Origin: JOPF133 sp035505095
GTDB taxonomy: Bacteria > Acidobacteriota > Terriglobia > Bryobacterales > Bryobacteraceae
Assembly: GCA_035505095.1 (NCBI GenBank)
Contig: DATJRE010000239.1
Span: 1 to 64,000 of the forward strand
Reading direction: 5' to 3'
Length of the DNA: 64,000 nt
The notes beneath the pieces are model-generated. The model ran no database searches. It had not been told where the DNA came from and was given only the letters and a program-made list of their open reading frames with translations. The translations under genes and the position numbers were made by a program. Shown here in pieces: positions 37,086 through 44,716 of this stretch; within the stretch, counting starts at the first letter, position 1; the number at the start of each line of letters is the position of its first letter.

Positions 37086-37883
37086 ATGATTGATCTGGCA
37101 CGCGGGCTGGCCAACGAATATCTGGAAAACTGCCGTGAGCAGTTGGCGGAGGTGGAAACGGACCTTCTGGCCATCGAAAAGCGTGGTGCGGATATCGATG
37201 AGGAACGGATCCACAGTGTCCTCCGCGCCATTCATTCGATCAAAGGCGGCGCCGGCTTTTTCGGCCTGGTGAAGATCGCCGAGTTGGCCCATCGGGCGGA
37301 GGACGTGCTTTCGCTCATGCGCTCGCGCGAGCTGGTCCCCACGCCGGACGCGGTGCACACTCTGCTGCGCACGGCCGACCGGCTGTGCGAACTGGTGGAG
37401 GACCCGCGCGACGACCGGCAGCAGGATATTGCCGGAATCCTGGCGGAGTTAGACAGCCTGCGCGGCCAGGGGCAAGGCCCGCATCGCTTGCGCACGCTGC
37501 TGGTGGAAGATGATTTTACCAGCCGTCTTTTCCTGCAGACCTTCCTCAGCCGCTATGGGGATTGTCATATCGCCGTCAATGGCAGGGAGGCCGTGGAGGC
37601 GTTTCGTTCCGCACTGGAGCGCGGCCAGGGATACGATCTGATCTGCATGGACATCATGATGCCCGAAATGGATGGCCACGCAGCCGTGCAGCAGGTGCGG
37701 GCCATCGAGGAAGGTCATGGCGTCCTCTCTACCTGGGGCGTGAAGATCATCATGACGACGGCGCTTGACGGGGTCAAGGACGTGTCCCAGTCCTACATGG
37801 AACTCTGCGACGCTTACCTGGTGAAGCCCATCGACCTGAGTAAATTGCTGCGCCACATGCGCTGCTTTCAATTGGTCCCATAG
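37086..37883 (+). CDS. HPt-receiver phosphorelay protein
   Basis: 265 residues, ATG 37086, 24 bp after the kinase stop with GGGGGA before it; clearly the same operon. The N-terminal HPt domain has VLRAIHSIKGGAGFFGLVKI with the phospho-His near residue 50. The C-terminal receiver has LVEDDFTSR (acidic pocket), Asp in YDLICMDIMMPEMDG, and Lys in YLVKPID. There is no DNA-binding or enzymatic output, so it probably relays phosphate from the six-PAS kinase to another regulator, as in multistep relays. Confidence 0.9.
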   Translation: MIDLARGLANEYLENCREQLAEVETDLLAIEKRGADIDEERIHSVLRAIHSIKGGAGFFGLVKIAELAHRAEDVLSLMRSRELVPTPDAVHTLLRTADRLCELVEDPRDDRQQDIAGILAELDSLRGQGQGPHRLRTLLVEDDFTSRLFLQTFLSRYGDCHIAVNGREAVEAFRSALERGQGYDLICMDIMMPEMDGHAAVQQVRAIEEGHGVLSTWGVKIIMTTALDGVKDVSQSYMELCDAYLVKPIDLSKLLRHMRCFQLVP

Positions 37884-37979
37884 GCCGCGGGGCCGCGGAG
37901 GCGAGGCCGTGTGAACCGCGCGCCCGCGAACACCTGCCCGATGCCAAAGACTCTGTGCACATTCCTCCAGCGCCTTCCA

Positions 37980-38230
37980 CCGCCGACCGGGTTCGAGGTG
38001 GCTGAGGTGCAACCCACCGTCGCCGATTTCCGTGGCATGCGCGCCGACAGGGATGGATACGGATCGCTTCGATATCATCGCCAAAACCACCACCTTCCGG
38101 GAGCCATCCCCAACGGAAGCCGGGCAGAAACCGGCATTGCCAAAGCGTCCCTGCCATGTTTGGTGATCCACCATGCGGAGGAAAAGCCCATAACTGAAGC
38201 CAGCGGATTCGTTCGCACGATTGGCTGGGC
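37980..38230 (+). pseudogene. decayed TIGR03435-like soil protein
   Basis: Three short matches occur in the order expected for acidobacterial TIGR03435 proteins but in different frames: PPPTGFEVAEVQPT near 37980-38020, MDTDRFDIIAKTT near 38050-38090 and LVIHHAEEKPITEASGF near 38160-38205. In the family these correspond to the N-terminal FEVASVKP, the middle RFDIxAK and the later RFKLxxHxExKP. The spacing is too short for an intact gene (usually over 250 residues), so deletions and frameshifts are implied. This accounts for most of the 402-bp gap between 37884 and 38285. Confidence 0.5.
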
Positions 38231-38285
38231 ATGATCGTTGACTTCACTCCCAGGCGGGCGGATCATGCCCTCAGAGGCAACAATT

Positions 38286-38645
38286 ATGACCGAAACGTGC
38301 ACCAAACACGAAGGGCATGCACATGTCCACGGACCGGACTGCGGCCATACCGCCGTAAAGCATGACGGCCACACGGACTATCTGCACGATGGGCATCTGC
38401 ACCACGTCCACGACGGCCATGTCGATGAGCACAGGCTTTCGGCGGGCGGGGCGAATCCGGATAAGTGCACTCCCGCACATCGCTGCGACGCGCACGACCC
38501 CGCCCATGTTCACGGCCCGGAATGCGGCCATCCCGGGGTGCCGCACGGGGATCACGTGGACTACCTGGTAAGCGGCCATCTGCATCATCCCCATGGCCAG
38601 CACTGCGACGATCACGGCCGGCTGGAAGTAGCCGCAGCCCGCTGA
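38286..38645 (+). CDS. histidine-rich metal-binding-like protein with internal duplication
   Basis: 119 residues from ATG 38286 (an ATG at 38265 is also in frame). The protein is two copies of one module: the first has AHVHGPDCGHTAVKHDGHTD then YLHDGHLHHVHDGHVDEH, the second AHVHGPECGHPGVPHGDHVD then YLVSGHLHHPHGQHCDDH. Each module has about ten His and one or two Cys, spaced for Zn, Ni or Cu binding. No signal peptide, so a cytoplasmic metal buffer or chaperone is likely. I recall similar small proteins in other bacteria, but no characterised function. Confidence 0.78.
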   Translation: MTETCTKHEGHAHVHGPDCGHTAVKHDGHTDYLHDGHLHHVHDGHVDEHRLSAGGANPDKCTPAHRCDAHDPAHVHGPECGHPGVPHGDHVDYLVSGHLHHPHGQHCDDHGRLEVAAAR

Positions 38646-38769
38646 GGGAGGGCGGCTGGCGGCGTATTCCGTTGACTATTGCGAGAGGGTATCTCTATCC
38701 CTGAGCGTCCTTGAGGACCAGCCCGGCGGGATCTCCGCTGCGACAGGCAGACATAGAGAGGAGAACCTT

Positions 38770-39576
38770 ATGCCAACAATTCGAGATAACTACTTCACCG
38801 CTTACCGCACTCTGAAGCTGACGCGAGACGCCGCGGGTGTGCTCGTCGTTGAGTTTCACAGCAACGGTGGGCCGTGTACCTTCTCGGCGCTCCATCACAC
38901 CGAGGTTGTCGATGCGTTTCACCGGATCGCGCAAGATCGAGCCAACAAGATTGTGATTCTGACTGGCGCAGGCGGGGACTTCATTATTGGGGTTGATTGG
39001 TCATCTTTCGGCGACGTCGCCGATCCAGGCGTTTGGAGTCAGATTCACGACGAAGGCACTCAGGTTTTGGAAAACATCGCCAACATTCGCGTGCCGGTCA
39101 TCGCGGCGATTGAGGGACGCGCGCATATTCACTCAGACTACGCCTTGCTCGCCAACGTGATTGTGGCGGCCGAGGGGGCGACCTTTCAGGACGTGGGGCA
39201 TTACGCGGCCGGCGTGGTCCCCGGCGACGGAATCTTTACCACCTGGAGTTATCGCGCTGGAGCGGGACGCGCCGAAGCGTTCCTCCTCTACCCACAGCCG
39301 CTGCCGGCGCGCACGGCCCATGAATGGGGAGTGGTCGCGGAAATAGTGCCAAACGGTAAAGCGCTCGGCCGCGCGCAAGAATTGGCCGGGATATACCTGC
39401 AGGCTCCCGAAGTGACGCGCCGCGATACGCGCATCCACTTCATTCAACCTTTGAAGGAGCGCCTCGTGCGTGAAGTTGGCTACGGACTGGCGCTCGAAGG
39501 AGCATCCTCGGCGGCCCTCGTCAAATCAAAGCAGGCCAAGAGCGAGTCGGCCGTCCAGAAAGTCAAGTCTGCATGA
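38770..39576 (+). CDS. enoyl-CoA hydratase/isomerase (crotonase) family protein
   Basis: 268 residues, ATG 38770 after GAGAGGAG. The crotonase fold is visible: VLVVEFHSNGGPCTFSALHH, KIVILTGAGGDFIIGVDWSS (oxyanion-hole strand, A-G-G-D-F), IRVPVIAAIEGRAHIHSDYA and LLANVIVAAEGATFQDVGHY. The usual catalytic Glu pair of hydratases is not obvious, so it may act on another acyl-CoA or be a non-hydratase family member. It is followed 19 bp later by the efflux operon, suggesting co-transcription with export of an aromatic or acid compound. Confidence 0.82.
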   Translation: MPTIRDNYFTAYRTLKLTRDAAGVLVVEFHSNGGPCTFSALHHTEVVDAFHRIAQDRANKIVILTGAGGDFIIGVDWSSFGDVADPGVWSQIHDEGTQVLENIANIRVPVIAAIEGRAHIHSDYALLANVIVAAEGATFQDVGHYAAGVVPGDGIFTTWSYRAGAGRAEAFLLYPQPLPARTAHEWGVVAEIVPNGKALGRAQELAGIYLQAPEVTRRDTRIHFIQPLKERLVREVGYGLALEGASSAALVKSKQAKSESAVQKVKSA

Positions 39577-39595
39577 CGGGCCCGGGGGAGACGTT

Positions 39596-41080
39596 ATGAC
39601 CCGATCGGCTGTCACCGCCGGTGAATTGAAGGTCGAGTCTCCCTCAGCTATGGGGCAGCCATTTCTGTCTCTCGTGGTGGCGATCCTTTGGTGCACTCCT
39701 CTTTTCGCACAGAGTCCGCCGGCTTCGCCAAATCATCCCTGGCATTCGCCTGACGAGCGAACCCTCGCTGCAGAGGGGAGGCGCTACCAAACCGCGTTGA
39801 TTCCTCCGGCCGGGAAAGCCTACTCCTTGACGGAACTGATCGATTTTGCCGAGAGCCACAATCCGCAAACACGCGTGAGTTGGGAAAACGCCCTTGCCCA
39901 AGGCGAAGCTCTGGGAATCGCCCGTAGCGAACTCTTTCCGCTGTTATCCGCCGTAGCCACCTCCGGAGTGCAGCGGGACGAGATTCCTTTCGGGAGCCGG
40001 TTCTACCGGGATACGGTGCCTGCGTTCGACGCCTCGCTCGATCTCAGCTACACCATCTTCGATTTTGGGGCCCGCCGGGGCCGAATCGATGCGGAGCGTG
40101 CGCGGTTACTGGCGGCCAACTTCGCCTTCAATGACCTTCACCGCAACCTGATCTTTCAGGTGCAGCAGGCTTATTACCGGCTGCTGAATGCCGCAGGCCA
40201 GGAAGCCGCCGCGCGGGCGAGTCTGGCCAACGCGGAGCAGGTGCAGCAGGCCGCCGAAGCCCGCCTGCATAATGGCCTGGCCACTCTACCGGACGTTCTC
40301 GAAGCGCGCAGCGCCACCGCCCAGGCGCAGTACGACCTCCAGGCGATCCTGGGACTGGAACAAATCGTCCGGGGCGATTTGGCCACCGCTCTGGGCCTTC
40401 CCGCGGCCACCATGATTCCCATTCAGCCTCTGGACGAAATTCCAACTGCCGAATCGATCGGCGAGACGGTCGAACAGGTGATCCAGCGTGCGCTCGAGCA
40501 GCGGCCCGACCTGCAGGTGGAAGCAGCCAATGTCCGCGCCGCCAATGCCGAGCGCCGGCAGGCGCGCTCGGCGTTTTTTCCCGATTTGAAATTTCAAGCC
40601 GAACCTACCGCCGAGTCGCTGTACTTTCAGCAGCAGACTCTTCCGTGGGGACACACGGCCGACATCACCGGCCGAATGGCGTTGGCCCTGAACTGGACGG
40701 TATTCGACGGAGGCGCGCGCAGAAGCCGCCTGGCGCAGGCGGAGGCGGACATCCGCGAGTCGGAAGCGCGGGCCGGCGCGGTGTCCGACCGCATCGAAGA
40801 CGAGGTTTGGACGGCCTACGCCAACCTGACCACGGCGTTTCGGCAGCGGGAAGCCGCAACCGCGCTTTTGACTGCGGCGACCCAGTCCTATAACTCCTCT
40901 CTGGAATCCTACAACTATGGGGTGCGGAACTTATTGGATGTAACTGCCGCGCAAAAGGTGCTGGCCGGGGCCCGATCGGCGGATGTGCTGGCGCGAACGC
41001 AGGTACTCACTGCTCTGGCGGATCTGGCTTATCGTGCCGCCGATTCGATCCAGGCCAACACGCGGACACCCAGCCCATGA
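39596..41080 (+). CDS. outer-membrane efflux protein (TolC/OEP family, MdtP-like)
   Basis: 494 residues from ATG 39596, with GGGGGAG before it. A signal region (MGQPFLSLVVAILWCTPLFA) lies about 19 residues in, so the start could be nearer to it. Two OEP repeats follow: SLTELIDFAESHNPQTRVSW then SYTIFDFGARRGRIDAERAR in the first, VIQRALEQRPDLQVEAANVR then LNWTVFDGGARRSRLAQAEA in the second. It forms the outer-membrane channel of a tripartite pump with the HlyD-like and FUSC-like proteins downstream. Stop overlaps the next start by 4 bp. Confidence 0.92.
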   Translation: MTRSAVTAGELKVESPSAMGQPFLSLVVAILWCTPLFAQSPPASPNHPWHSPDERTLAAEGRRYQTALIPPAGKAYSLTELIDFAESHNPQTRVSWENALAQGEALGIARSELFPLLSAVATSGVQRDEIPFGSRFYRDTVPAFDASLDLSYTIFDFGARRGRIDAERARLLAANFAFNDLHRNLIFQVQQAYYRLLNAAGQEAAARASLANAEQVQQAAEARLHNGLATLPDVLEARSATAQAQYDLQAILGLEQIVRGDLATALGLPAATMIPIQPLDEIPTAESIGETVEQVIQRALEQRPDLQVEAANVRAANAERRQARSAFFPDLKFQAEPTAESLYFQQQTLPWGHTADITGRMALALNWTVFDGGARRSRLAQAEADIRESEARAGAVSDRIEDEVWTAYANLTTAFRQREAATALLTAATQSYNSSLESYNYGVRNLLDVTAAQKVLAGARSADVLARTQVLTALADLAYRAADSIQANTRTPSP

Positions 41081-41337
41081 GCGGCAGTCGCTACCGCCCG
41101 ATCGCCGTTTTCCTGGCAGCCATCTGGTTAGCCGGCTGCGCCCGCGCCCCCTCGTTCGACCTTCTCGGATCCTTCTTTCCGGCCTGGCTCTTGTGTCTCG
41201 CCGTGGGCGTGGTGCTCGCTTTCGCGGCGGGCTGGCTGCTGTTGCGCCTCGGAATCGTGATCGCAGTCCCGGTTCTGACCTATCCCAGCCTCACTGCGCT
41301 GTTCGCCTGCATGTTGTGGCTGGCCTTCTTTCAATAG
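41077..41337 (+). CDS. YtcA-like small membrane lipoprotein
   Basis: 86 residues. The N-terminus has a lipobox WLAGCARAPSFDLLGSFFPA, the motif known from YtcA, followed by two transmembrane helices (AWLLCLAVGVVLAFAAGWLL, GIVIAVPVLTYPSLTALFAC). In Enterobacteria ytcA lies beside mdtNOP; here it sits between the outer-membrane and adaptor genes with 4-bp and 13-bp junctions. A pump accessory of unknown role. Confidence 0.85.
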   Translation: MSGSRYRPIAVFLAAIWLAGCARAPSFDLLGSFFPAWLLCLAVGVVLAFAAGWLLLRLGIVIAVPVLTYPSLTALFACMLWLAFFQ

Positions 41338-41350
41338 CGGGGAAAACACT

Positions 41351-42556
41351 GTGAGTCCGCAGACAGGAAAAATCGTTGGGCGGTTCCTTACCGGCGCGAT
41401 TGTGGCCGGCGCCATCGCCGTTGGACTGGTGGTGATCTACGATCAGAATCGCTATCCGCGAACCGACGACTGCGAGGTATTCGCGAACTTCATTGGTATC
41501 GCTCCGCAGGTGGAAGGTCCGATACTCCACTTGAATGTTCGCGATAACCAGTTCGTCAAACAAGGGGATCTGCTGTTCGAAATTGACGACCGGCCGTACC
41601 GCTATGCCCTGGAGCGAGCCATCTCCGAACAGGCGGCGCTCGAAGGCCAGATTGTCGACGAGCGCCGCACAATCGCGGCCCAGGGGAGCGCCGTATCTGT
41701 GGCGGAGGCCAATATTCAGGCCAGCACGGCCGACATCGCTCGCTGGGCAGCGGCCGTCGATCAGGCACGCGCCGATGTGGCCGATGCCGAGCAGGGCGTA
41801 AGCCGCGCCCAAGCCGAGTGGAGCTATGCGGATCACAACCTGCATCGCATTGAGCCGCTGCTGGTGAAACAGTTCGTCACGGCCGATCAAGTGGACCGTG
41901 CCAGAACGTCGGAGCTCGCACTGGGACAAGCTTTGAAGCAGGCCCAATCCCAACTGCTGCTGGCCAAAGCGGGATTACAATCCGCCCTGGCGCAGGAGCA
42001 GCGCTCCAAAGCCGTGCTGCAACAATCCATCGCCGGGCACGAACAGGCGCAGCATGCCGTCACCACGCTGGAACCCCTGGTCAATCAGCGCGGGGCCAGA
42101 GCCTCGGCTATCGAAACCGCCCGTTACAATCTGAATAACTGCCGCGTCTATGCGCCCTTCGATGCGCGCGTAACGAACCTGATCATTTCCCAGGGCGCCT
42201 ACGCGCACGTCGGCCAGCAGATCTTCACGTTGATTGACGCCCGTACCTGGTGGGCCATCGGCAACTTTCGGGAGAGCCAGCTACAGCACATCGCCCCGGG
42301 GATGCATGCCGACGTCTATGTTCTGTCGAAACCGAACGTGCGCTTTTCGGGAGTGGTGGACAGCATCGGTTTCGGTGTGACTCCGGACGCCGATGTGGTC
42401 GGACGTTTGGAACCTGCCGGATTGCCGGACGTGCAACGCACTCTGAGCTGGGTACACCTGGCTTCGCGGTTTCCGGTTCGCGTCCGCATCGAAAATGCCC
42501 CGCCGGACTTGTTGCGCGTGAGCGAATCGGCGGTCGTCTCGATTCGAGGACGCTGA
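41351..42556 (+). CDS. HlyD/EmrA-type membrane fusion protein (MdtN-like)
   Basis: 401 residues, GTG start at 41351. One N-terminal membrane helix (FLTGAIVAGAIAVGLVVIY), then the biotinyl-lipoyl-like half (IGIAPQVEGPILHLNVRDNQ, FVKQGDLLFEIDDRPYRYAL), a long alpha-hairpin (about 95-235) and the second lipoyl half with beta-barrel (RVYAPFDARVTNLIISQGAY, ARTWWAIGNFRESQLQHIAP). It bridges the inner-membrane pump and the TolC-like channel. In operon between YtcA-like and FUSC-like genes. Confidence 0.93.
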   Translation: MSPQTGKIVGRFLTGAIVAGAIAVGLVVIYDQNRYPRTDDCEVFANFIGIAPQVEGPILHLNVRDNQFVKQGDLLFEIDDRPYRYALERAISEQAALEGQIVDERRTIAAQGSAVSVAEANIQASTADIARWAAAVDQARADVADAEQGVSRAQAEWSYADHNLHRIEPLLVKQFVTADQVDRARTSELALGQALKQAQSQLLLAKAGLQSALAQEQRSKAVLQQSIAGHEQAQHAVTTLEPLVNQRGARASAIETARYNLNNCRVYAPFDARVTNLIISQGAYAHVGQQIFTLIDARTWWAIGNFRESQLQHIAPGMHADVYVLSKPNVRFSGVVDSIGFGVTPDADVVGRLEPAGLPDVQRTLSWVHLASRFPVRVRIENAPPDLLRVSESAVVSIRGR

Positions 42557-42558
42557 AA

Positions 42559-44688
42559 ATGGCCACGCTCGCGCAACGTATGGGCGCCATGGGCGACTCC
42601 CCGCCGGAAGGGTGGTTTTGGGAGTTCCTCAAAGCGGAGCTGGCTCCCTACCCCGGCCGGGTGGCGACCGTGGGACGCATGGTGCTGGCCGCCACTCTGG
42701 TCGCGCTCATTTGCGAAATCTTTCGCATTCCATTCGCATTTCAGGGAACGATTTTTACGCTTCTCATTTCCCGGGAGAGTCCTCAAGCCACCGTGCGGTC
42801 GGCGGGCACGATTTTTCTGGTTACGGGGATGGGCGCGGCTTACGTTTTGATCGGCGCGTGGTTCGTGATCAACATCCCGTGGCTGCATTTCCTCTGGAAC
42901 ATCTGCTCCTTGTTCCTGGCCTTCTTTGTAATTGCCGCGCTGACCAACTACACCGCAGCGGTGATATTCGCCGTCCTCGTTGCGATTGGAATTCCTTTAT
43001 GGGACAGCCTCGTGCCGGCGGAGACGAATGTCGAATTGACGCTTTGGGTCGTTCTGGAGGGGGCCATCGGGGTTTCCGTATCGATGGCGATCGAACTGGC
43101 CTTTGCGCGCACCCGGCATGGCGACGATATCGTCCTCCCGATCGCGCGGCGTCTGGCCGCCGTGCGGAATGTGCTGGCCGCCTGCGCGGAAGGCGGCGCT
43201 CGGAATCACGCCGCCAAAGTGGATATCGTCCGGCAGCGCGTGCTCGGCACCTCCCTTCTGCGGCGCTTTTTGCATCGGTCCACCTATTCGCCCTTGTATC
43301 GCGCCCAGATGAGCGGTGTCGCCGGCCTTACGGGCAGGCTGGTGGACATTGCCGCTGCCCTCGCGGATATTCCACGGCAAGCCTCCGGAGCGGTCGCGAG
43401 CCGAGCGCGCAATCTGGCGGCGTCCATTGGGCGCATCAGCGACGACCTGCTGCAGCAGCGGATTCCCCAACCAGTCCAGTTCGAGGGCGATAGCGATACT
43501 TCATCGGAAGCCTCCCTTTTAGGGGAAATGGAAGATTCGGTCTCGCTGATTCCCCAAGCGTTTGCCGGCTCGCACGCGATCGATGAATACGAGGTGAGCG
43601 CCGACGATCTGCCGCGGCCAATGCTATTTGGCGCGAGCGCATTCTCCAATCCAGCCAACTATCGATTTGCTTTGCGAGGCTGCCTGGCGGCCGGCGGCGC
43701 TTACGTCATCTATCATGCGATCGACTGGCCGGGCCTCAGCACCTCGGTCTCTACCTGCCTGTTGACAGCCCTTTCCACGATGGGCGCGTCCCGCCAGAAA
43801 CAGTTTCTACGGCTCGTGGGGTTCCTGATCGGCGGCATTCTTGGCATCGGCGTGCAGATCTTCGTTTTGCCATCGCTCGATTCCATCGCCGGGTTTATGG
43901 TGGTTTTCGTGCCGGTTACTCTGTTCTCCGCCTGGATCATGACGTCCGGCCCCCGCCTGTCTTATCTGGGCTTACAGGCGGCTCTTGGTTTCTATCTCAT
44001 CCACCTGCAGGAATCCGCGCCGCAATTATCGCTTTCCGTAGCGCGCGATCGCCTCGTTGGCATCCTCTTGGGCCTGTTTATGATGTGGCTGGTTTTCGAT
44101 CATCTTTGGACCGCCCCGGCGGCCGTCGAGATGAAGACGGCGTTCCTTGCCGGCATTCGCCTCCTGGCCCAACTTACCCGGGAACCGTCATCGAGCGAAA
44201 TCCGCGCAGCCATCAAGCGCAGTCATGTCCTGAGCGAAATGCTCAACGCCCAGTGGGATAAAGTGAGATCCCTGGCCGATGGGGTGCTCTTCGAATTCGG
44301 CCCTTCGCGGCCCTACGGCCTGGCTCTGCGCAGCCGCGTCCGGCGCTGGCAGCCCCGATTGCGCGCGCTCTTCCTGATGCGCCGCGCTTCTTTGAGATTC
44401 AGCCTGGGATTGCAGGGGTTCGAACTGCCGGAAGCCGGGCGCCGCACGCTGCGGCAGTACAATGAACGCTCCGCGCGCATGCTGGATGAAATGGCGGACC
44501 GGCTGGAGGGCCGCATGAATGAGCCAATGCCGGAGCCCGATGGGGACGAACAATTCGTGGACCAGGTTCTGGCGGCATGCGGCTGCGAAGCGCGGGAATT
44601 GCCGCCGCAGATGCGGTCTTTCGGAATCCTGCTCCGCCGAATCGACGGCGTGACCCGCTCGCTGGCGGAAGAGGTTCGCGCGGCGTAG
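42559..44688 (+). CDS. FUSC-family aromatic-type efflux transporter (MdtO-like)
   Basis: 709 residues, ATG 42559 immediately after the adaptor stop. Two sets of membrane helices (about 35-175 and 370-500) flank long cytoplasmic segments, the FUSC/AaeB/MdtO layout. The first set includes RMVLAATLVALICEIFRIPF and TIFTLLISRESPQATVRS, the second TCLLTALSTMGASRQKQFLR and GFLIGGILGIGVQIFVLP. Together with the adaptor, channel and YtcA-like protein it should export small hydrophobic or aromatic compounds. Substrate unknown. A terminator hairpin follows. Confidence 0.9.
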   Translation: MATLAQRMGAMGDSPPEGWFWEFLKAELAPYPGRVATVGRMVLAATLVALICEIFRIPFAFQGTIFTLLISRESPQATVRSAGTIFLVTGMGAAYVLIGAWFVINIPWLHFLWNICSLFLAFFVIAALTNYTAAVIFAVLVAIGIPLWDSLVPAETNVELTLWVVLEGAIGVSVSMAIELAFARTRHGDDIVLPIARRLAAVRNVLAACAEGGARNHAAKVDIVRQRVLGTSLLRRFLHRSTYSPLYRAQMSGVAGLTGRLVDIAAALADIPRQASGAVASRARNLAASIGRISDDLLQQRIPQPVQFEGDSDTSSEASLLGEMEDSVSLIPQAFAGSHAIDEYEVSADDLPRPMLFGASAFSNPANYRFALRGCLAAGGAYVIYHAIDWPGLSTSVSTCLLTALSTMGASRQKQFLRLVGFLIGGILGIGVQIFVLPSLDSIAGFMVVFVPVTLFSAWIMTSGPRLSYLGLQAALGFYLIHLQESAPQLSLSVARDRLVGILLGLFMMWLVFDHLWTAPAAVEMKTAFLAGIRLLAQLTREPSSSEIRAAIKRSHVLSEMLNAQWDKVRSLADGVLFEFGPSRPYGLALRSRVRRWQPRLRALFLMRRASLRFSLGLQGFELPEAGRRTLRQYNERSARMLDEMADRLEGRMNEPMPEPDGDEQFVDQVLAACGCEARELPPQMRSFGILLRRIDGVTRSLAEEVRAA

Positions 44689-44700
44689 CCACGCTGCCGG

Positions 44701-44715
44701 CGCCGCGAAACGGCG
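44701..44715. terminator. hairpin between convergent efflux and TonB-receptor genes
   Basis: CGCCG-CGAAA-CGGCG, five G/C pairs with a 5-nt loop, in the 28-bp gap between the two stops; GTTATTTCT follows on the plus strand. A likely plus-strand terminator, perhaps bidirectional. Confidence 0.5.
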
Positions 44716-44716
44716 G

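Noticed and set aside
43000..43500. Frames on either strand inside the FUSC, TonB-receptor and ClC genes over 100 codons long
   Set aside because: All lie within strongly supported genes and show skewed composition; long antisense frames are expected at this GC content.
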